This document shows, in pieces, positions 34,926 to 44,886 of a stretch of DNA of 64,000 bases. The stretch is from NCBI GenBank assembly GCA_947643665.1, contig CANRWW010000008.1, positions 1 to 64,000 on the forward strand, written 5' to 3'. Position numbers and translations under genes: made by a program. The stretch comes from an uncultured Porphyromonadaceae bacterium. Its GTDB lineage: Bacteria; Bacteroidota; Bacteroidia; Bacteroidales; Muribaculaceae. The notes beneath the pieces are model-generated. The model was not told where the DNA came from and searched no databases. It saw only the letters and a list, made by a program, of their open reading frames with translations. Each line of letters starts with the position of its first letter. Position 1 is the first letter of the stretch.

Positions 34926-36947
34926 ATGAAGACTGATAAATTGAGAATTTCTGACACGGCAATCATAAGAAAGGTTATTTCAGTAATTTTACCGGTACTG
35001 GTATCTGCGTTAATGCTGCCTGTTATCAGTTCCTGCGGCGCGAAACTGTCTGTTGCCAACGAACAGTTTGAGCGCGGCGAATATTTCGATGCATCAAAAA
35101 CCTACCGCAAGGTCTACAACAAACTGACCAAACGTGAGCAGAGGCCACAACGCGGAGTGGTCGCATATCAGATGGGGTTATGTTATGACAAACTTGGCAT
35201 GAGTGCCCGCGCCTCATCAGCCTTTGCCAACGCCATACGCTATGAATACCCCGACAGCACAGCCATACTGCTTATGGCAAAGGCTCTTCAGGAGGAGGGG
35301 AAATATGCGCAGGCACAGAAAGCCTATGAAGATTATCTTGCACTGGATCCGGAAAACGCCGTCGCCGCCAACGGACTTGCCGGATGCAGATTCGCACTCG
35401 CACAAAAAGGCAACCCGACACGATATGTGGTAAAAAACGCGAAACTGTTCAACTCCCGCCGCGCCGATTTCGCCCCGATGTTCATAGATCCGGCACAGGC
35501 CGACGTGCTTTATTTCACCACGACAAACGAAAAAGTCACCGGTAATCAGAAAAGCGAAATAACCGGCATGAAAAAAAGCGATGTATGGATGGCACGCAAA
35601 AATGAAAAAGGTGAATGGCAACGTCCAGAAGCCGTAGAAGGGGAACTGAACACCGAGTTTGACGAAGGGATAGTTTCGTTCAGCCCAGACGGCTCCACCA
35701 TGTATCTCACCAAGGCACGGCGCGAACCTAATTCACACACCGGAGTGGAAATTTTCACCTCCCAGCGTTCAGATGCAAAATGGAGCGCACCCGTAAAATA
35801 CGACATCACATCAGACACCATATCAAGCTACGGGCACCCGGCAGTCTCGCCCGACGGCAACTGGCTTTACTTCACTTCCGACATGCCGGGAGGCGCCGGG
35901 GGAAAAGACCTGTGGCGCATCAATCTGCGTGAACGGCAGGGGTCGCTTGAAAATCTTGGGGAATTTATCAATACCCCGGGCGACGAGATGTTCCCCTACG
36001 TGCGCACAGATTCCATACTGTATTTTGCCTCAGACGGCCATCCAGGTTTCGGCGGACTTGACATTTTCCGTGCCACACTCACCCCGTCGGGAGGATGGAA
36101 AGTAGAAAACATGGGAGCACCTATGAATTCCCCGGCAGACGATTTCGGCATCACATTCGGAAAGGGTGAAAGCGGGTATTTCAGTTCCAACCGCACCGAC
36201 GGACGCGGATATGACCATATCTATTCTTTCGAATTACCAGAACTGCAGATATGGATATCCGGATGGGTGCTTGACAAAGATGAGGAACCTGTGCCAAACG
36301 CCGTAATACGCATCGTTGGCAACGACGGAAGCAACCAGAAAGCATTGGCTAAACCAGACGGCACTTTCCGCTTCCCCTTGGAAAGAGGCATAAGCTATGT
36401 GATGCTCGCAGGAGCACAGGGCTATCTCAACGCAAAACAGGAATTCACGTCAGACACTGCCGAAGAGGATGCGGAGTATGGGGTAGACTTCATTCTGGCT
36501 TCCATCAACAAACCTGTTGTCATTGACAATATCTTCTATGATTTCGACAAGGCAACCCTTCGTCCCGAATCCAAGACCGGCCTTGACGAAATGGCCCAAG
36601 TGTTACGCGACAATCCAAATGTGACCATAGAAATGGCCTCGCATACAGACCGGTGGGGATCAGAAGAATACAACATAGACCTTTCCGGACGACGTGCAAA
36701 GTCAGTAATAGATTATTTGATATCGGTAGGCATAACACCTGACCGCCTGCAAAGCCAGGGATACGGCAAAAGCCGGCCGAAAACAATAACAAAGAAACTG
36801 GCACGGCTATATCCACAATTCAAGGAAGGCGATGTGCTGACTCCCGAATTCATAGAGCAACTCCCCGAAGCAGACCAGGAGGTGGCAGACCAGATCAACC
36901 GCCGTACCGAATTCCAGGTACTCTCCATAGATTATAACATGTTTTGA
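34926..36947 (+). CDS. PorE-like OmpA-family lipoprotein (TPR, WD40-like propeller, CRD, OmpA_C)
   Basis: A 673-residue protein with a lipoprotein signal (LPVISSCGAK, Cys37). Domain order: TPR units (residues about 45-155), a PD40/WD40-type beta-propeller marked by repeats such as VSFSPDGSTMYLT and AVSPDGNWLYFTSD (about 170-440), a carboxypeptidase-regulatory-like sandwich (about 445-520), and an OmpA C-terminal peptidoglycan-binding domain with DNIFYDFDKATLRPES and NIDLSGRRAKSVIDYL (about 530-673). This is the architecture reported for PorE (PG1058), a type IX secretion component that anchors to peptidoglycan; other OmpA-family lipoproteins share it. Assignment to T9SS is inference. The GSCFA gene follows 17 bases later. 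Confidence 0.82.
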   Translation: MKTDKLRISDTAIIRKVISVILPVLVSALMLPVISSCGAKLSVANEQFERGEYFDASKTYRKVYNKLTKREQRPQRGVVAYQMGLCYDKLGMSARASSAFANAIRYEYPDSTAILLMAKALQEEGKYAQAQKAYEDYLALDPENAVAANGLAGCRFALAQKGNPTRYVVKNAKLFNSRRADFAPMFIDPAQADVLYFTTTNEKVTGNQKSEITGMKKSDVWMARKNEKGEWQRPEAVEGELNTEFDEGIVSFSPDGSTMYLTKARREPNSHTGVEIFTSQRSDAKWSAPVKYDITSDTISSYGHPAVSPDGNWLYFTSDMPGGAGGKDLWRINLRERQGSLENLGEFINTPGDEMFPYVRTDSILYFASDGHPGFGGLDIFRATLTPSGGWKVENMGAPMNSPADDFGITFGKGESGYFSSNRTDGRGYDHIYSFELPELQIWISGWVLDKDEEPVPNAVIRIVGNDGSNQKALAKPDGTFRFPLERGISYVMLAGAQGYLNAKQEFTSDTAEEDAEYGVDFILASINKPVVIDNIFYDFDKATLRPESKTGLDEMAQVLRDNPNVTIEMASHTDRWGSEEYNIDLSGRRAKSVIDYLISVGITPDRLQSQGYGKSRPKTITKKLARLYPQFKEGDVLTPEFIEQLPEADQEVADQINRRTEFQVLSIDYNMF

Positions 36948-36964
36948 AACATTGACCACTACTG

Positions 36965-37828
36965 ATGGATAAGTTTTTCACAAGGGTGACCATTGAGCCA
37001 TCAGCCACAAAAATATCCCGTGATGAGGCAGTATGGACCATCGGCTCATGCTTTTCCGACGAAATCGGGCGCCGCATGGAAGAAAGCGGTTTCAACATAC
37101 GCCCCAATCCACTGGGCACACTTTTCAATCCGGCATCAATCTGCCGGCAACTCAGACGGGTTGCAGAAGGGAAACCATATGACTTTACTGAACTTTACGA
37201 GCACAACGGCCTTTGGCACAGCCATGACTTCCACGGCTCCTTTTCAGCGACGGAAGCCACAGACGCCCTAAGGAAGATAAACCATGCCATAGGTTCACTG
37301 CATGCCGGACTGCCATCTCTGCGGCATCTTATACTTACCTTAGGATCGGCGCACGCTTTCATATCAAAAGATACCGGCTGCGTCGTGGCAAACTGCCACA
37401 AACTCCCTCCCGACCGTTTTGACGTGACAGACCTTGACACGGGGAGTATTGCGGCGGACTTGGGTGAGACGCTTAAGCTCCTGCGCAGCCATGCGCCACA
37501 GCTTGAAGTAATAATTACCGTAAGTCCGGTACGCCACAAGGCATACGGCCTGCACACCGACAAACTGTCAAAAGCGCGCCTGCTCCTTGCCGCCGACATC
37601 CTGTGCTCACACGGCGATGCCACATATTTTCCGGCATATGAAATAATGAACGACGAGCTGCGTGATTACCGGTTTTATGCATCAGATATGGTCCATCCGT
37701 CTGATCCTGCGGCAGAGCATATCTACACCCACTTTGCCGAAACATTTTTCACACCCGCCACCATCAACGACGCCGCGCGTTCACGCAAAGAAGCCAGAAG
37801 ACTCAGGCATAGGCCGCTCCACGAATAA
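36965..37828 (+). CDS. GSCFA-domain protein
   Basis: A 287-residue cytosolic-looking protein with the family signature WTIGSCFSDEIGRRM near residue 25 and the downstream NPLGTLFNPASI. The HDFHGSFSATE segment near residue 78 and the VITVSPVRHKAYG segment near residue 180 belong to the SGNH-hydrolase-like fold. The family's substrate is not established. It follows the PorE-like gene by 17 bases and precedes murF-alr by 71 bases, so the three may form one unit. I saw no signal peptide. Confidence 0.8.
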   Translation: MDKFFTRVTIEPSATKISRDEAVWTIGSCFSDEIGRRMEESGFNIRPNPLGTLFNPASICRQLRRVAEGKPYDFTELYEHNGLWHSHDFHGSFSATEATDALRKINHAIGSLHAGLPSLRHLILTLGSAHAFISKDTGCVVANCHKLPPDRFDVTDLDTGSIAADLGETLKLLRSHAPQLEVIITVSPVRHKAYGLHTDKLSKARLLLAADILCSHGDATYFPAYEIMNDELRDYRFYASDMVHPSDPAAEHIYTHFAETFFTPATINDAARSRKEARRLRHRPLHE

Positions 37829-37899
37829 CAACCGGTGGCCCGGAAATCACAAACCGGCATACCCCCCGATATTAACAACTATCATTAACACCATCAACC

Positions 37900-40362
37900 G
37901 TGTCATACATTCTTTCAGACATAAGCGCCATACTCTCAGACATACCACAACCGCGAGACCTGAACTCACCAAGCAGAATAATCAACACATTGCTTACAGA
38001 CAGCCGTTCACTGATCGATCCCGCACACAGCCTGTTTTTCTCCCTGCGCACACAGCGTGCCGACGGGCACAGCTACATCGGCGAACTTTATGGCTGTGGG
38101 GCAAGGGCATTCGTTGTCGAAACAGATTTCATGCATGCCGGCCAGTATCCTGAAGCCGACTTCATCGTAGTGGAGTCTACTTACGACGCACTCTTGGCGG
38201 TAGCTGCCGCAAACAGACGTGCCAATCCCACTCCGTCTATCGCCATAACCGGCTCACGCGGCAAAACGCTGGTCAAAGAATGGCTCTACCTGCTGCTGCG
38301 CGACAACTACCGCATAAGCCGTTCGCCACGTAGCTTCAATTCACAGATAGGAGTGCCACTTTCAATATGGCAATTTAACAGCGAGACATCGCTTGGCATC
38401 ATTGAGGCTGGCATATCGGCCACCGGTGAAATGAAACGGCTGGAAAGCGTGATACGCCCCGACATCGTAATACTCACATCCATAGCATCGGACCACAACG
38501 AAGGTTTTGCAGACATTCACGAAAAAATCAGGGAAAAACTACTTCTGGCAAGCCATGCCACCACTTTGATATATCCGGCAGATGATCCGCTCGTTGTGGA
38601 GGCGGTAGAGGAGATGAGTGCGTGCGGGACATTGCCGCCGGGGCTTGTTAAAATAGATTCTGCCGGATACCTCCCACAGATAGAGAGCGGGGATTTACCC
38701 ATGCTCTCCCTGCCATGGGAACGCCGCAATGCCGCCACATGCCTTGCTGCCTTGGTCGCCCTGGGGTTCAGACAAGAAGAGGCCCTTGACCGTATCCATC
38801 GCCTGCGCAAAATGGGCACACGCCTGAAAGTAACCAATGGCGTAAACCACAACCTGCTCATAACAGACGATTACCTGTGCGATCTCCATTCCCTCTCACC
38901 CGCGCTTGATTTCATGGCAAGACGCGCCACACCGGATCGGTCCACAGCATTAATAATCACCGATATGGACCATGAAGCAGCCACAACGGAGGAAACTTAT
39001 TCCGAACTGGGACGGTTATGCGACATGAGAAAAATCGGCACAATCATCGGAATAGGTCCCGAGATCTCCAACAACACAATCCGACAAGGCAAAAACGACC
39101 GTTTTTTCACCTCTGTGGAGGAAGCTGCCACAGCCCTGTCAACCACCGACTTCGACCACCAGCTGATATTGCTTAAAGGCTCACCGGAAATGCCCCTTGA
39201 CCGCATCACGCACATGCTTGAGGCACGCACACATGAGACTGTGCTTGAAGTGAACCTTGATGCGCTGGTAAACAACTTCAATTTCTACCGTTCACGCCTC
39301 CATCCCGAAACCGGAATAATAGCCATGGTAAAAGCCTCAGGCTACGGGGCGGGGTCCTACGAACTCGCCAAAACCCTGCAAAGCGCAGGGGCTGCATACC
39401 TTGCCGTGGCTGTGCTGGACGAAGGCATCGACCTGCGCAACGCCGGGATAACCATGCCCATAATGGTCTTGAATCCCAAAGTGCTCAATTACCGGCAGTT
39501 GTTCAGCTACCGGCTTGAACCTGAAATTTTCAGCTTTGACATACTGCACGAAATAATCTGCCATGCAAGGCGCCTGGGAGTAACCGATTATCCGGTACAC
39601 ATCAAACTTGACACCGGCATGCACCGCCTCGGTTTCCTTGAAAAAGACCTGCCTGCGGTAATTGAAATAATAAAAGGACAAAACAATATCAAGATCGCAT
39701 CTGTCTTCTCACATCTTGCGACAGCCGACTGTCCGGACATGGACGACTACACGGAAATGCAGTTAAGCCTGTTCGACCGCAACTCACGTACTATTTTAGA
39801 TGCATTTCCCAATTACCGCATCAAACGCCACATCCTCAATACCGCAGGCATAATACGCTACCCGCAATACCAGTATGACCTGGTACGTCCTGGACTGGGA
39901 TTATACGGCGTACCTACACTGCGCGACGGTTCAGAGGCTTCCCTGAGACAGGTATCCACCCTCAGCACCATAATAATATCAATCAAGGAGTGGGAAGCCG
40001 GAACCACCATCGGCTATGGACGACGGGGAGTGCTCAGGCGCCGCAGCCGCATAGCCACCATCCCTATCGGATATGCCGACGGCATAAACCGGCGAATGGG
40101 GTGCGGCACGGTAAGTTTTCTCGTAAACGGGCACCCCTGCCCCACCGTAGGCAGCATATGCATGGATATATGCATGATTGACATTACAGACGCCCCTGCT
40201 TCAGACGGCAATAAGGCCGGCCATCCAGAAGTAGGAGACAAAGTTGTGATCTTCTCCCCAGACAATCCAGTGACTCCTATGGCAGACAGCCTCGGCACAA
40301 TACCTTATGAACTGCTCACATCTGTCAGCCCACGTGTGAGAAGGTTGTATTACACCGAATGA
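37900..40362 (+). CDS. murF-alr: Bifunctional UDP-N-acetylmuramoyl-tripeptide:D-Ala-D-Ala ligase/alanine racemase
   Basis: An 820-residue fusion known from Bacteroidetes. The N-terminal MurF part (about residues 1-440) has an ATP P-loop of the type TGSRGKTLVKEW near residue 110 and the ligase Asn/His segment SIASDHNEGFADIHE near residue 190. The alanine racemase part (about residues 445-820) has MVKASGYGAGSYELA with the PLP-Lys near residue 478, HIKLDTGMHRLGF near residue 567, and GYGRRGVLRRRSRIATIPIGYADG near residue 705. It therefore makes D-Ala and adds D-Ala-D-Ala to the peptidoglycan precursor. The start codon is GTG at 37900; no better start was found nearby. Confidence 0.93.
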   Translation: MSYILSDISAILSDIPQPRDLNSPSRIINTLLTDSRSLIDPAHSLFFSLRTQRADGHSYIGELYGCGARAFVVETDFMHAGQYPEADFIVVESTYDALLAVAAANRRANPTPSIAITGSRGKTLVKEWLYLLLRDNYRISRSPRSFNSQIGVPLSIWQFNSETSLGIIEAGISATGEMKRLESVIRPDIVILTSIASDHNEGFADIHEKIREKLLLASHATTLIYPADDPLVVEAVEEMSACGTLPPGLVKIDSAGYLPQIESGDLPMLSLPWERRNAATCLAALVALGFRQEEALDRIHRLRKMGTRLKVTNGVNHNLLITDDYLCDLHSLSPALDFMARRATPDRSTALIITDMDHEAATTEETYSELGRLCDMRKIGTIIGIGPEISNNTIRQGKNDRFFTSVEEAATALSTTDFDHQLILLKGSPEMPLDRITHMLEARTHETVLEVNLDALVNNFNFYRSRLHPETGIIAMVKASGYGAGSYELAKTLQSAGAAYLAVAVLDEGIDLRNAGITMPIMVLNPKVLNYRQLFSYRLEPEIFSFDILHEIICHARRLGVTDYPVHIKLDTGMHRLGFLEKDLPAVIEIIKGQNNIKIASVFSHLATADCPDMDDYTEMQLSLFDRNSRTILDAFPNYRIKRHILNTAGIIRYPQYQYDLVRPGLGLYGVPTLRDGSEASLRQVSTLSTIIISIKEWEAGTTIGYGRRGVLRRRSRIATIPIGYADGINRRMGCGTVSFLVNGHPCPTVGSICMDICMIDITDAPASDGNKAGHPEVGDKVVIFSPDNPVTPMADSLGTIPYELLTSVSPRVRRLYYTE

Positions 40363-40405
40363 TACTGTCTATTCCCGTCCTTCCAAACGGCACATAGATA
40401 TTTAG

Positions 40406-40446
40406 GCGCCGGCAATCCGACTTTGACATGACGGATTTGCCGGCGC
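40406..40446 (+). terminator. Hairpin terminator behind murF-alr
   Basis: GCGCCGGCAATCCG (40406-40419) pairs with CGGATTTGCCGGCGC (40432-40446) with one bulged base, followed by a T-rich TTCTTC tail. Confidence 0.75.
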
Positions 40447-40541
40447 TTCTTCAAATCAGCCATTCCACCCAAGGTTACAGTTGTTTTCAAAGGCCCTATA
40501 TACCATATAATCAAGAATAAAGAAAATAAATTTAATATCTT

Positions 40542-40572
40542 TTTGGGAATAATGGAAATTTTTATAATTTTG
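40542..40572 (+). promoter_or_regulatory. Promoter of the 906-residue secreted protein gene
   Basis: TTTG (40542-40545) and TAATTTTG (40565-40572) with 19 nt between. A leader of about 90 nt follows. Confidence 0.8.
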
Positions 40573-40667
40573 CGGCGGCAGTGCGCGAAATAACACACTA
40601 ATACAAGAATACAAGCATAATCAAAACAATAAAACTTTAAATCAATTAATACCAATTCAAAATTCTT

Positions 40668-43388
40668 ATGAGAAAAAGAAACTACATTCTCATTCTGGGA
40701 ATGGTGGGTGCTTTTGCAACGACGGCACAGACATCTCCCTATACAGGCAGTATGCCACCTACAGAAGGAAGTGCCGATTTTTATCTTTATCAGGTAGAAA
40801 GCGGCAAATGGCTATCTGAAAACAGAGCAAAAGGTGGAACATGGACAACCCGAGCCGAACTAGGGAAACCTGGCTTAGACGTAGAAATCATAAAAGTTGA
40901 GGGGGGGTACCGTATCAATCCGAAACTTAACGGCAACCATTCAATTAATGGCAATAACCTATGGATGGATACCGGAGACAAAGCCACCGTATGGGAATTC
41001 ACACCTGTGGAAGTAGAAGGAGTTGACAACGCCGTGCTCATCACTGCCGTTTCCGGCCCCGGCGACGGTTATCCGCATGCATTGGGAACAGGGAATGACG
41101 GTTTTCTCTCTACAAACGCCCCGGAAGACAAAAAAACATGGCAGCTTGTAAGCCCCGAAGACCGTGCGGCATATATGACTGCCAACGCAGGAGAAGCAGA
41201 TGCCACATGGCTTATACCCTGGCAGGACTTCGGCCGCAACAACGAGCGCAGCGCGTCGTGGACATTAAAACACGCCGATGACGGATCATCCATAGGCCAC
41301 AACGGGATACAACGCAATGCTATCCGTGAAGCATGGAACAATGCCCGCTCCTACATGCACTATACGACTCTCACTGGTATTCCTAACGGCACTTACGAAG
41401 TACGTGTACAAGGTTACCAGCGCGAAAACTGGGATGCTTCCTCAACATGGGGAAGATACAATGCCGGAATCGCTCCACAAAGGGCTTATTATTTCGCCGG
41501 TGACGCATCACACCCGTTGATGAACATTGCCGACGAACAATTCACCGGCGACAACAAGCCCAGCGACCATCAGTGGGAAAAAATAGCAGCTATCGGACGA
41601 TGGATCCCTAACAGTATGGACGCCGCATCCTACATTTTTGATACGGGCAGGTATTACAATCCCTGGATAAAGACCGTGGTGACAGACGGCACACTGACAC
41701 TCGGCATCCTCAAACTGGAAGGTTCAGAGAGGGACTGGCTCATATATGACAATTTCGAAATGAGATATGTCAGCGAAAGCACTGAAGGTGCCGGAACCGG
41801 CAATCTGCAAGATGAGGTGAACGCACTTGTCGAAAGTCTTGACAAATATCCTGCAAACAAGCCGGAAACTGTGGTAAATGCCATTGAAAACGTCAAGACC
41901 GCGGCAAATGCTATCAAGCTGAGAAAAGCACATATGGATCTCATATCAGCACTTGGCACTTACATACCCGCCACAATCGGCACCTTCCACGACATATCTG
42001 CCCTCGCTGAGAATGAAGGCATTGATATGGAAGAGCATATGAACCGTTTCAACAATGCAGCAAACAACGGAGAGATAAACGAGGCAATAAAACAGCTTAG
42101 ATACGCACGCCGCCGTGCCGCAGCTGAAAGGGAAGCCGACCATTTCAGCGGACACATACCTGTAGCCGGAGATTTTTATCTGTACAACGTCGGACAGCAA
42201 CAGTTCCTTTGCGGAGGATCCGACTGGGGAGCACATGCCGCTCTCGGCATGCCCGGCGTGCTTATCACACTTGAAGCCGGAGATGCTGAAAATCTAGCGT
42301 TCCATATTGACACCCATCTTTACAACGGTGACAACAACCATTACCTCAACTACCGCGGCTACATGGATTGCCCGAAGGCCGGCCTATGGAAATTCGTAGC
42401 TGTAGAGGGAAAGACAGGCGTATATAACATTGTGCAAAACGACTACCAGGATGTGCACGTGGCCTGGAACCCCAACGCAAGTGTGAACGAAGGACAGGGT
42501 GACGAAACCACAGTAGGCACAGAATGCCGCAACCTCCAGGCCGACGACCTTGACTCACAGTGGAAACTTGTGACAAAAGAAGAACGCATGGCACTTCTGG
42601 CCGATGCCGCAAGAAACAATCCGGTGGATGTGACTTTCATGATAAAAAGCCCCGGCTTCAACAACCGCGAGAAAGCTGATGAAGTCTGGACAATGAACAA
42701 TGGCAATGTATGGGATGTAGCAGGCAACCACAACGACTTTGCCCTTGAGTCATGGGACAAGGAGACATGCGACATATACCAATCTTTGGAAGGACTTCCC
42801 GAAGGTGTGTATACCATACATGTACAAGGCTATTACCGCAATGGCAAACATGCCGACCAACCGAATGCCGACCAGGCCCGGTATGCAATACTATATGCCG
42901 CCGAAGAGGGAGCGGAAGAAGCTGCTTATGCGCCAGTATCCCGTGCCGCCGGCGATCCGTCATCTGCGGAAACGCCACTCCCCAATGTACTTTCCGAAGC
43001 AGGAAAGGCTCCTGGTGAAGGTAACGATGCCATAGGAAGCGATGCCACCGTATACCATGTTCCCGATGCCGTATCGCAAGGCACCAACTTCTTCCGGCTC
43101 GGTCTTTACAACAGCAAAGTGGCTGTACACAAATACACCGACGACAGCACATTGAAAATCGGAGTCAAGAAAGACCAGCGCGACAATATCCAGGACTGGA
43201 TGGTCATTGACAACTTCCGCCTGAAGTATTATGGCAAAGAGGCTACCACAGGAGTAGAGAATGTTGAATCTACAGAAGACGCCGCAACCGAAGACGGCCG
43301 CATCTTCAACCTGCAGGGTATCGAAGTTGCCAACCCCACCGTTCCGGGCATCTACATCCGCAACGGAAAGAAATTTATAATACGATAA
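40668..43388 (+). CDS. Secreted protein with internal duplication and T9SS-like tail
   Basis: A 906-residue protein with a signal peptide (cleavage near TTAQT). Two related halves are visible. Unit one begins ADFYLYQVESGKWLSEN (near residue 33) and carries the Gly-rich YEVRVQGYQREN near residue 250. Unit two begins GDFYLYNVGQQQFLCGG (near residue 500) with YTIHVQGYYRNG near residue 715. A helical linker rich in Ala and Glu (about residues 385-485) joins them. The last residues GRIFNLQGIEV...PGIYIRNGKKFIIR resemble the C-terminal tails of secreted Bacteroidetes proteins. No catalytic motif was recognised; a carbohydrate-binding or adhesin role is a guess. Confidence 0.75.
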   Translation: MRKRNYILILGMVGAFATTAQTSPYTGSMPPTEGSADFYLYQVESGKWLSENRAKGGTWTTRAELGKPGLDVEIIKVEGGYRINPKLNGNHSINGNNLWMDTGDKATVWEFTPVEVEGVDNAVLITAVSGPGDGYPHALGTGNDGFLSTNAPEDKKTWQLVSPEDRAAYMTANAGEADATWLIPWQDFGRNNERSASWTLKHADDGSSIGHNGIQRNAIREAWNNARSYMHYTTLTGIPNGTYEVRVQGYQRENWDASSTWGRYNAGIAPQRAYYFAGDASHPLMNIADEQFTGDNKPSDHQWEKIAAIGRWIPNSMDAASYIFDTGRYYNPWIKTVVTDGTLTLGILKLEGSERDWLIYDNFEMRYVSESTEGAGTGNLQDEVNALVESLDKYPANKPETVVNAIENVKTAANAIKLRKAHMDLISALGTYIPATIGTFHDISALAENEGIDMEEHMNRFNNAANNGEINEAIKQLRYARRRAAAEREADHFSGHIPVAGDFYLYNVGQQQFLCGGSDWGAHAALGMPGVLITLEAGDAENLAFHIDTHLYNGDNNHYLNYRGYMDCPKAGLWKFVAVEGKTGVYNIVQNDYQDVHVAWNPNASVNEGQGDETTVGTECRNLQADDLDSQWKLVTKEERMALLADAARNNPVDVTFMIKSPGFNNREKADEVWTMNNGNVWDVAGNHNDFALESWDKETCDIYQSLEGLPEGVYTIHVQGYYRNGKHADQPNADQARYAILYAAEEGAEEAAYAPVSRAAGDPSSAETPLPNVLSEAGKAPGEGNDAIGSDATVYHVPDAVSQGTNFFRLGLYNSKVAVHKYTDDSTLKIGVKKDQRDNIQDWMVIDNFRLKYYGKEATTGVENVESTEDAATEDGRIFNLQGIEVANPTVPGIYIRNGKKFIIR

Positions 43389-43405
43389 ATCCCCGCAACA
43401 TATCT

Positions 43406-43443
43406 ATTACCGCCATGGGCACATTGTAGCCCATGGCGGTAAT
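43406..43443 (+). terminator. 15-bp stem terminator behind the 906-residue gene
   Basis: ATTACCGCCATGGGC (43406-43420) pairs perfectly with GCCCATGGCGGTAAT (43429-43443), followed by ACTTTTC. An ATG inside the right arm opens the next frame, but it should not be the start of the next gene. Confidence 0.8.
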
Positions 43444-43480
43444 ACTTTTCATGCCATGTCTGCAAGAGCGATTTTTTTTG

Positions 43481-43488
43481 TACTTTTG
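43481..43488 (+). promoter_or_regulatory. -7 box of the DUF4105 gene
   Basis: TACTTTTG; -33 is not clear. The leader to the ATG at 43514 is about 20 nt. Confidence 0.5.
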
Positions 43489-43513
43489 CAGGTGTCAAGC
43501 AACAAGGATACCA

Positions 43514-44761
43514 ATGTACCAAATGACCAAAATATCGCTGGCTGCAATGCGGCTATTGGCTTTTCTGACAATATTATCCGTCGCCCAGGAAATACCGGCG
43601 GAAAACATACCCACAAACAACGCGGGAATGGCCATGATGGAAAAAGAATGGCGGTTCAGCCTCGTCACATGCGCGCCCGGAAAGGAAATATACCAACTCG
43701 AAGGGCATACGGCCCTTAGGGCCACTCATAAAGGAGGGGCAGACCTGGCTATCAACTGGGGAGTATTTGATTTCGATGCGCCCAACTTTGTTTACCGCTT
43801 CGTAAAAGGTGAAACCGATTATATGGTGGCGGCTTACCCCTTCTATCTATTCCTTGAAGAATACCAAAAGGAGGGGAGGCGCGTAGTGGAGCAGGAGCTG
43901 AACATTACACCGCAACAGGCCGGTAACCTTATGAAACTGGTAGAAGAGAACCTTCAGCCCGAAAACCGCACATACCGGTACAACTACGTAAAAGACAATT
44001 GCGCCACACGCCCTCTCGCGCTTATAGAGCGGGCAACCGGAACAGAAATAACCCTCCCCTCCGCCGGCAACAGCGAAAATCCAACTTTCCGTTCCGAAAT
44101 GGGTTCATACCATGCATCTTACCCCTGGTACCAGTTCGGAATAGACCTGGCACTCGGCGCCGGAATCGACTATCCTATAACTGAACGTGAACGCACATTC
44201 GCACCGGTCCGGTTATATGACGCCTTGGAAAACGCATGGTTCATCAATCCTGAGGGCAACCGTATCCCCGTGGTAAAATCAACCAACGTGCTTGTAGATG
44301 GAAAGCCAGAAGGGGTAGCGGAGGAGGCCACTCCATGGCCTCTCACTCCGGTAGCCACAGGCTTGTATCTTCTTGTACTGACAATTGCATTCAGTTTTAG
44401 GGACATAAGGCGACGCAGATTGTCACGCTGGCTTGACACTCTTATTTTCGGCGCCCAATTCCTGGCGGGATGCCTGCTGACTTTCCTGATATTCGTATCA
44501 GTGCATGAAGCGACCTCACCAAACTGGCTATACCTATGGCTCAATCCTCTCTGTATCATTGCCGCAGCAGGAGTATGGATAAAAAGGTGGAAACGTGCGG
44601 TTTATTGGTATCAAATTTGTAACTTTGCAGCGCTGATAGTGCTGCTGTCAGCCCACCATTTTTTCGGGCAGGCTCTCAATGCGGCTTTCCCGATATATAT
44701 TTTGTGTGCGCTCGTGCGCTCTGGCACAGAGATTTATGTATTGCGTACACAACATGTATAA
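43514..44761 (+). CDS. DUF4105 membrane-associated protein
   Basis: A 415-residue protein with an N-terminal signal/anchor, the DUF4105 domain (about residues 30-260; GHTALRATHKGGADLAINWGVF near residue 60 and YNYVKDNCATRPLALIERA near residue 155), and four or five C-terminal membrane segments (about residues 285-410). The NC residues in DNCATR may be catalytic, in an NlpC/P60-like fold, but this is inference. The open frame starts 81 bases upstream within the terminator hairpin of the previous gene; the ATG at 43514 behind the -7 box is therefore chosen. Confidence 0.8.
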   Translation: MYQMTKISLAAMRLLAFLTILSVAQEIPAENIPTNNAGMAMMEKEWRFSLVTCAPGKEIYQLEGHTALRATHKGGADLAINWGVFDFDAPNFVYRFVKGETDYMVAAYPFYLFLEEYQKEGRRVVEQELNITPQQAGNLMKLVEENLQPENRTYRYNYVKDNCATRPLALIERATGTEITLPSAGNSENPTFRSEMGSYHASYPWYQFGIDLALGAGIDYPITERERTFAPVRLYDALENAWFINPEGNRIPVVKSTNVLVDGKPEGVAEEATPWPLTPVATGLYLLVLTIAFSFRDIRRRRLSRWLDTLIFGAQFLAGCLLTFLIFVSVHEATSPNWLYLWLNPLCIIAAAGVWIKRWKRAVYWYQICNFAALIVLLSAHHFFGQALNAAFPIYILCALVRSGTEIYVLRTQHV

Positions 44762-44886
44762 TATCGTAACGCATTGGAAAACTACAACAGAGGTACATGA
44801 TACCTTAAAAAAATTTCTAATCCAACCGCACTTTTTACCCCTGTAAAGCGTATTAACATGCGGAGAAAATTTAACAAAACTGAAAA

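Noticed and set aside
43433-44761. DUF4105 start at 43433
   Set aside because: That ATG is in the terminator arm of the preceding gene and upstream of the -7 box; the ATG at 43514 is better.
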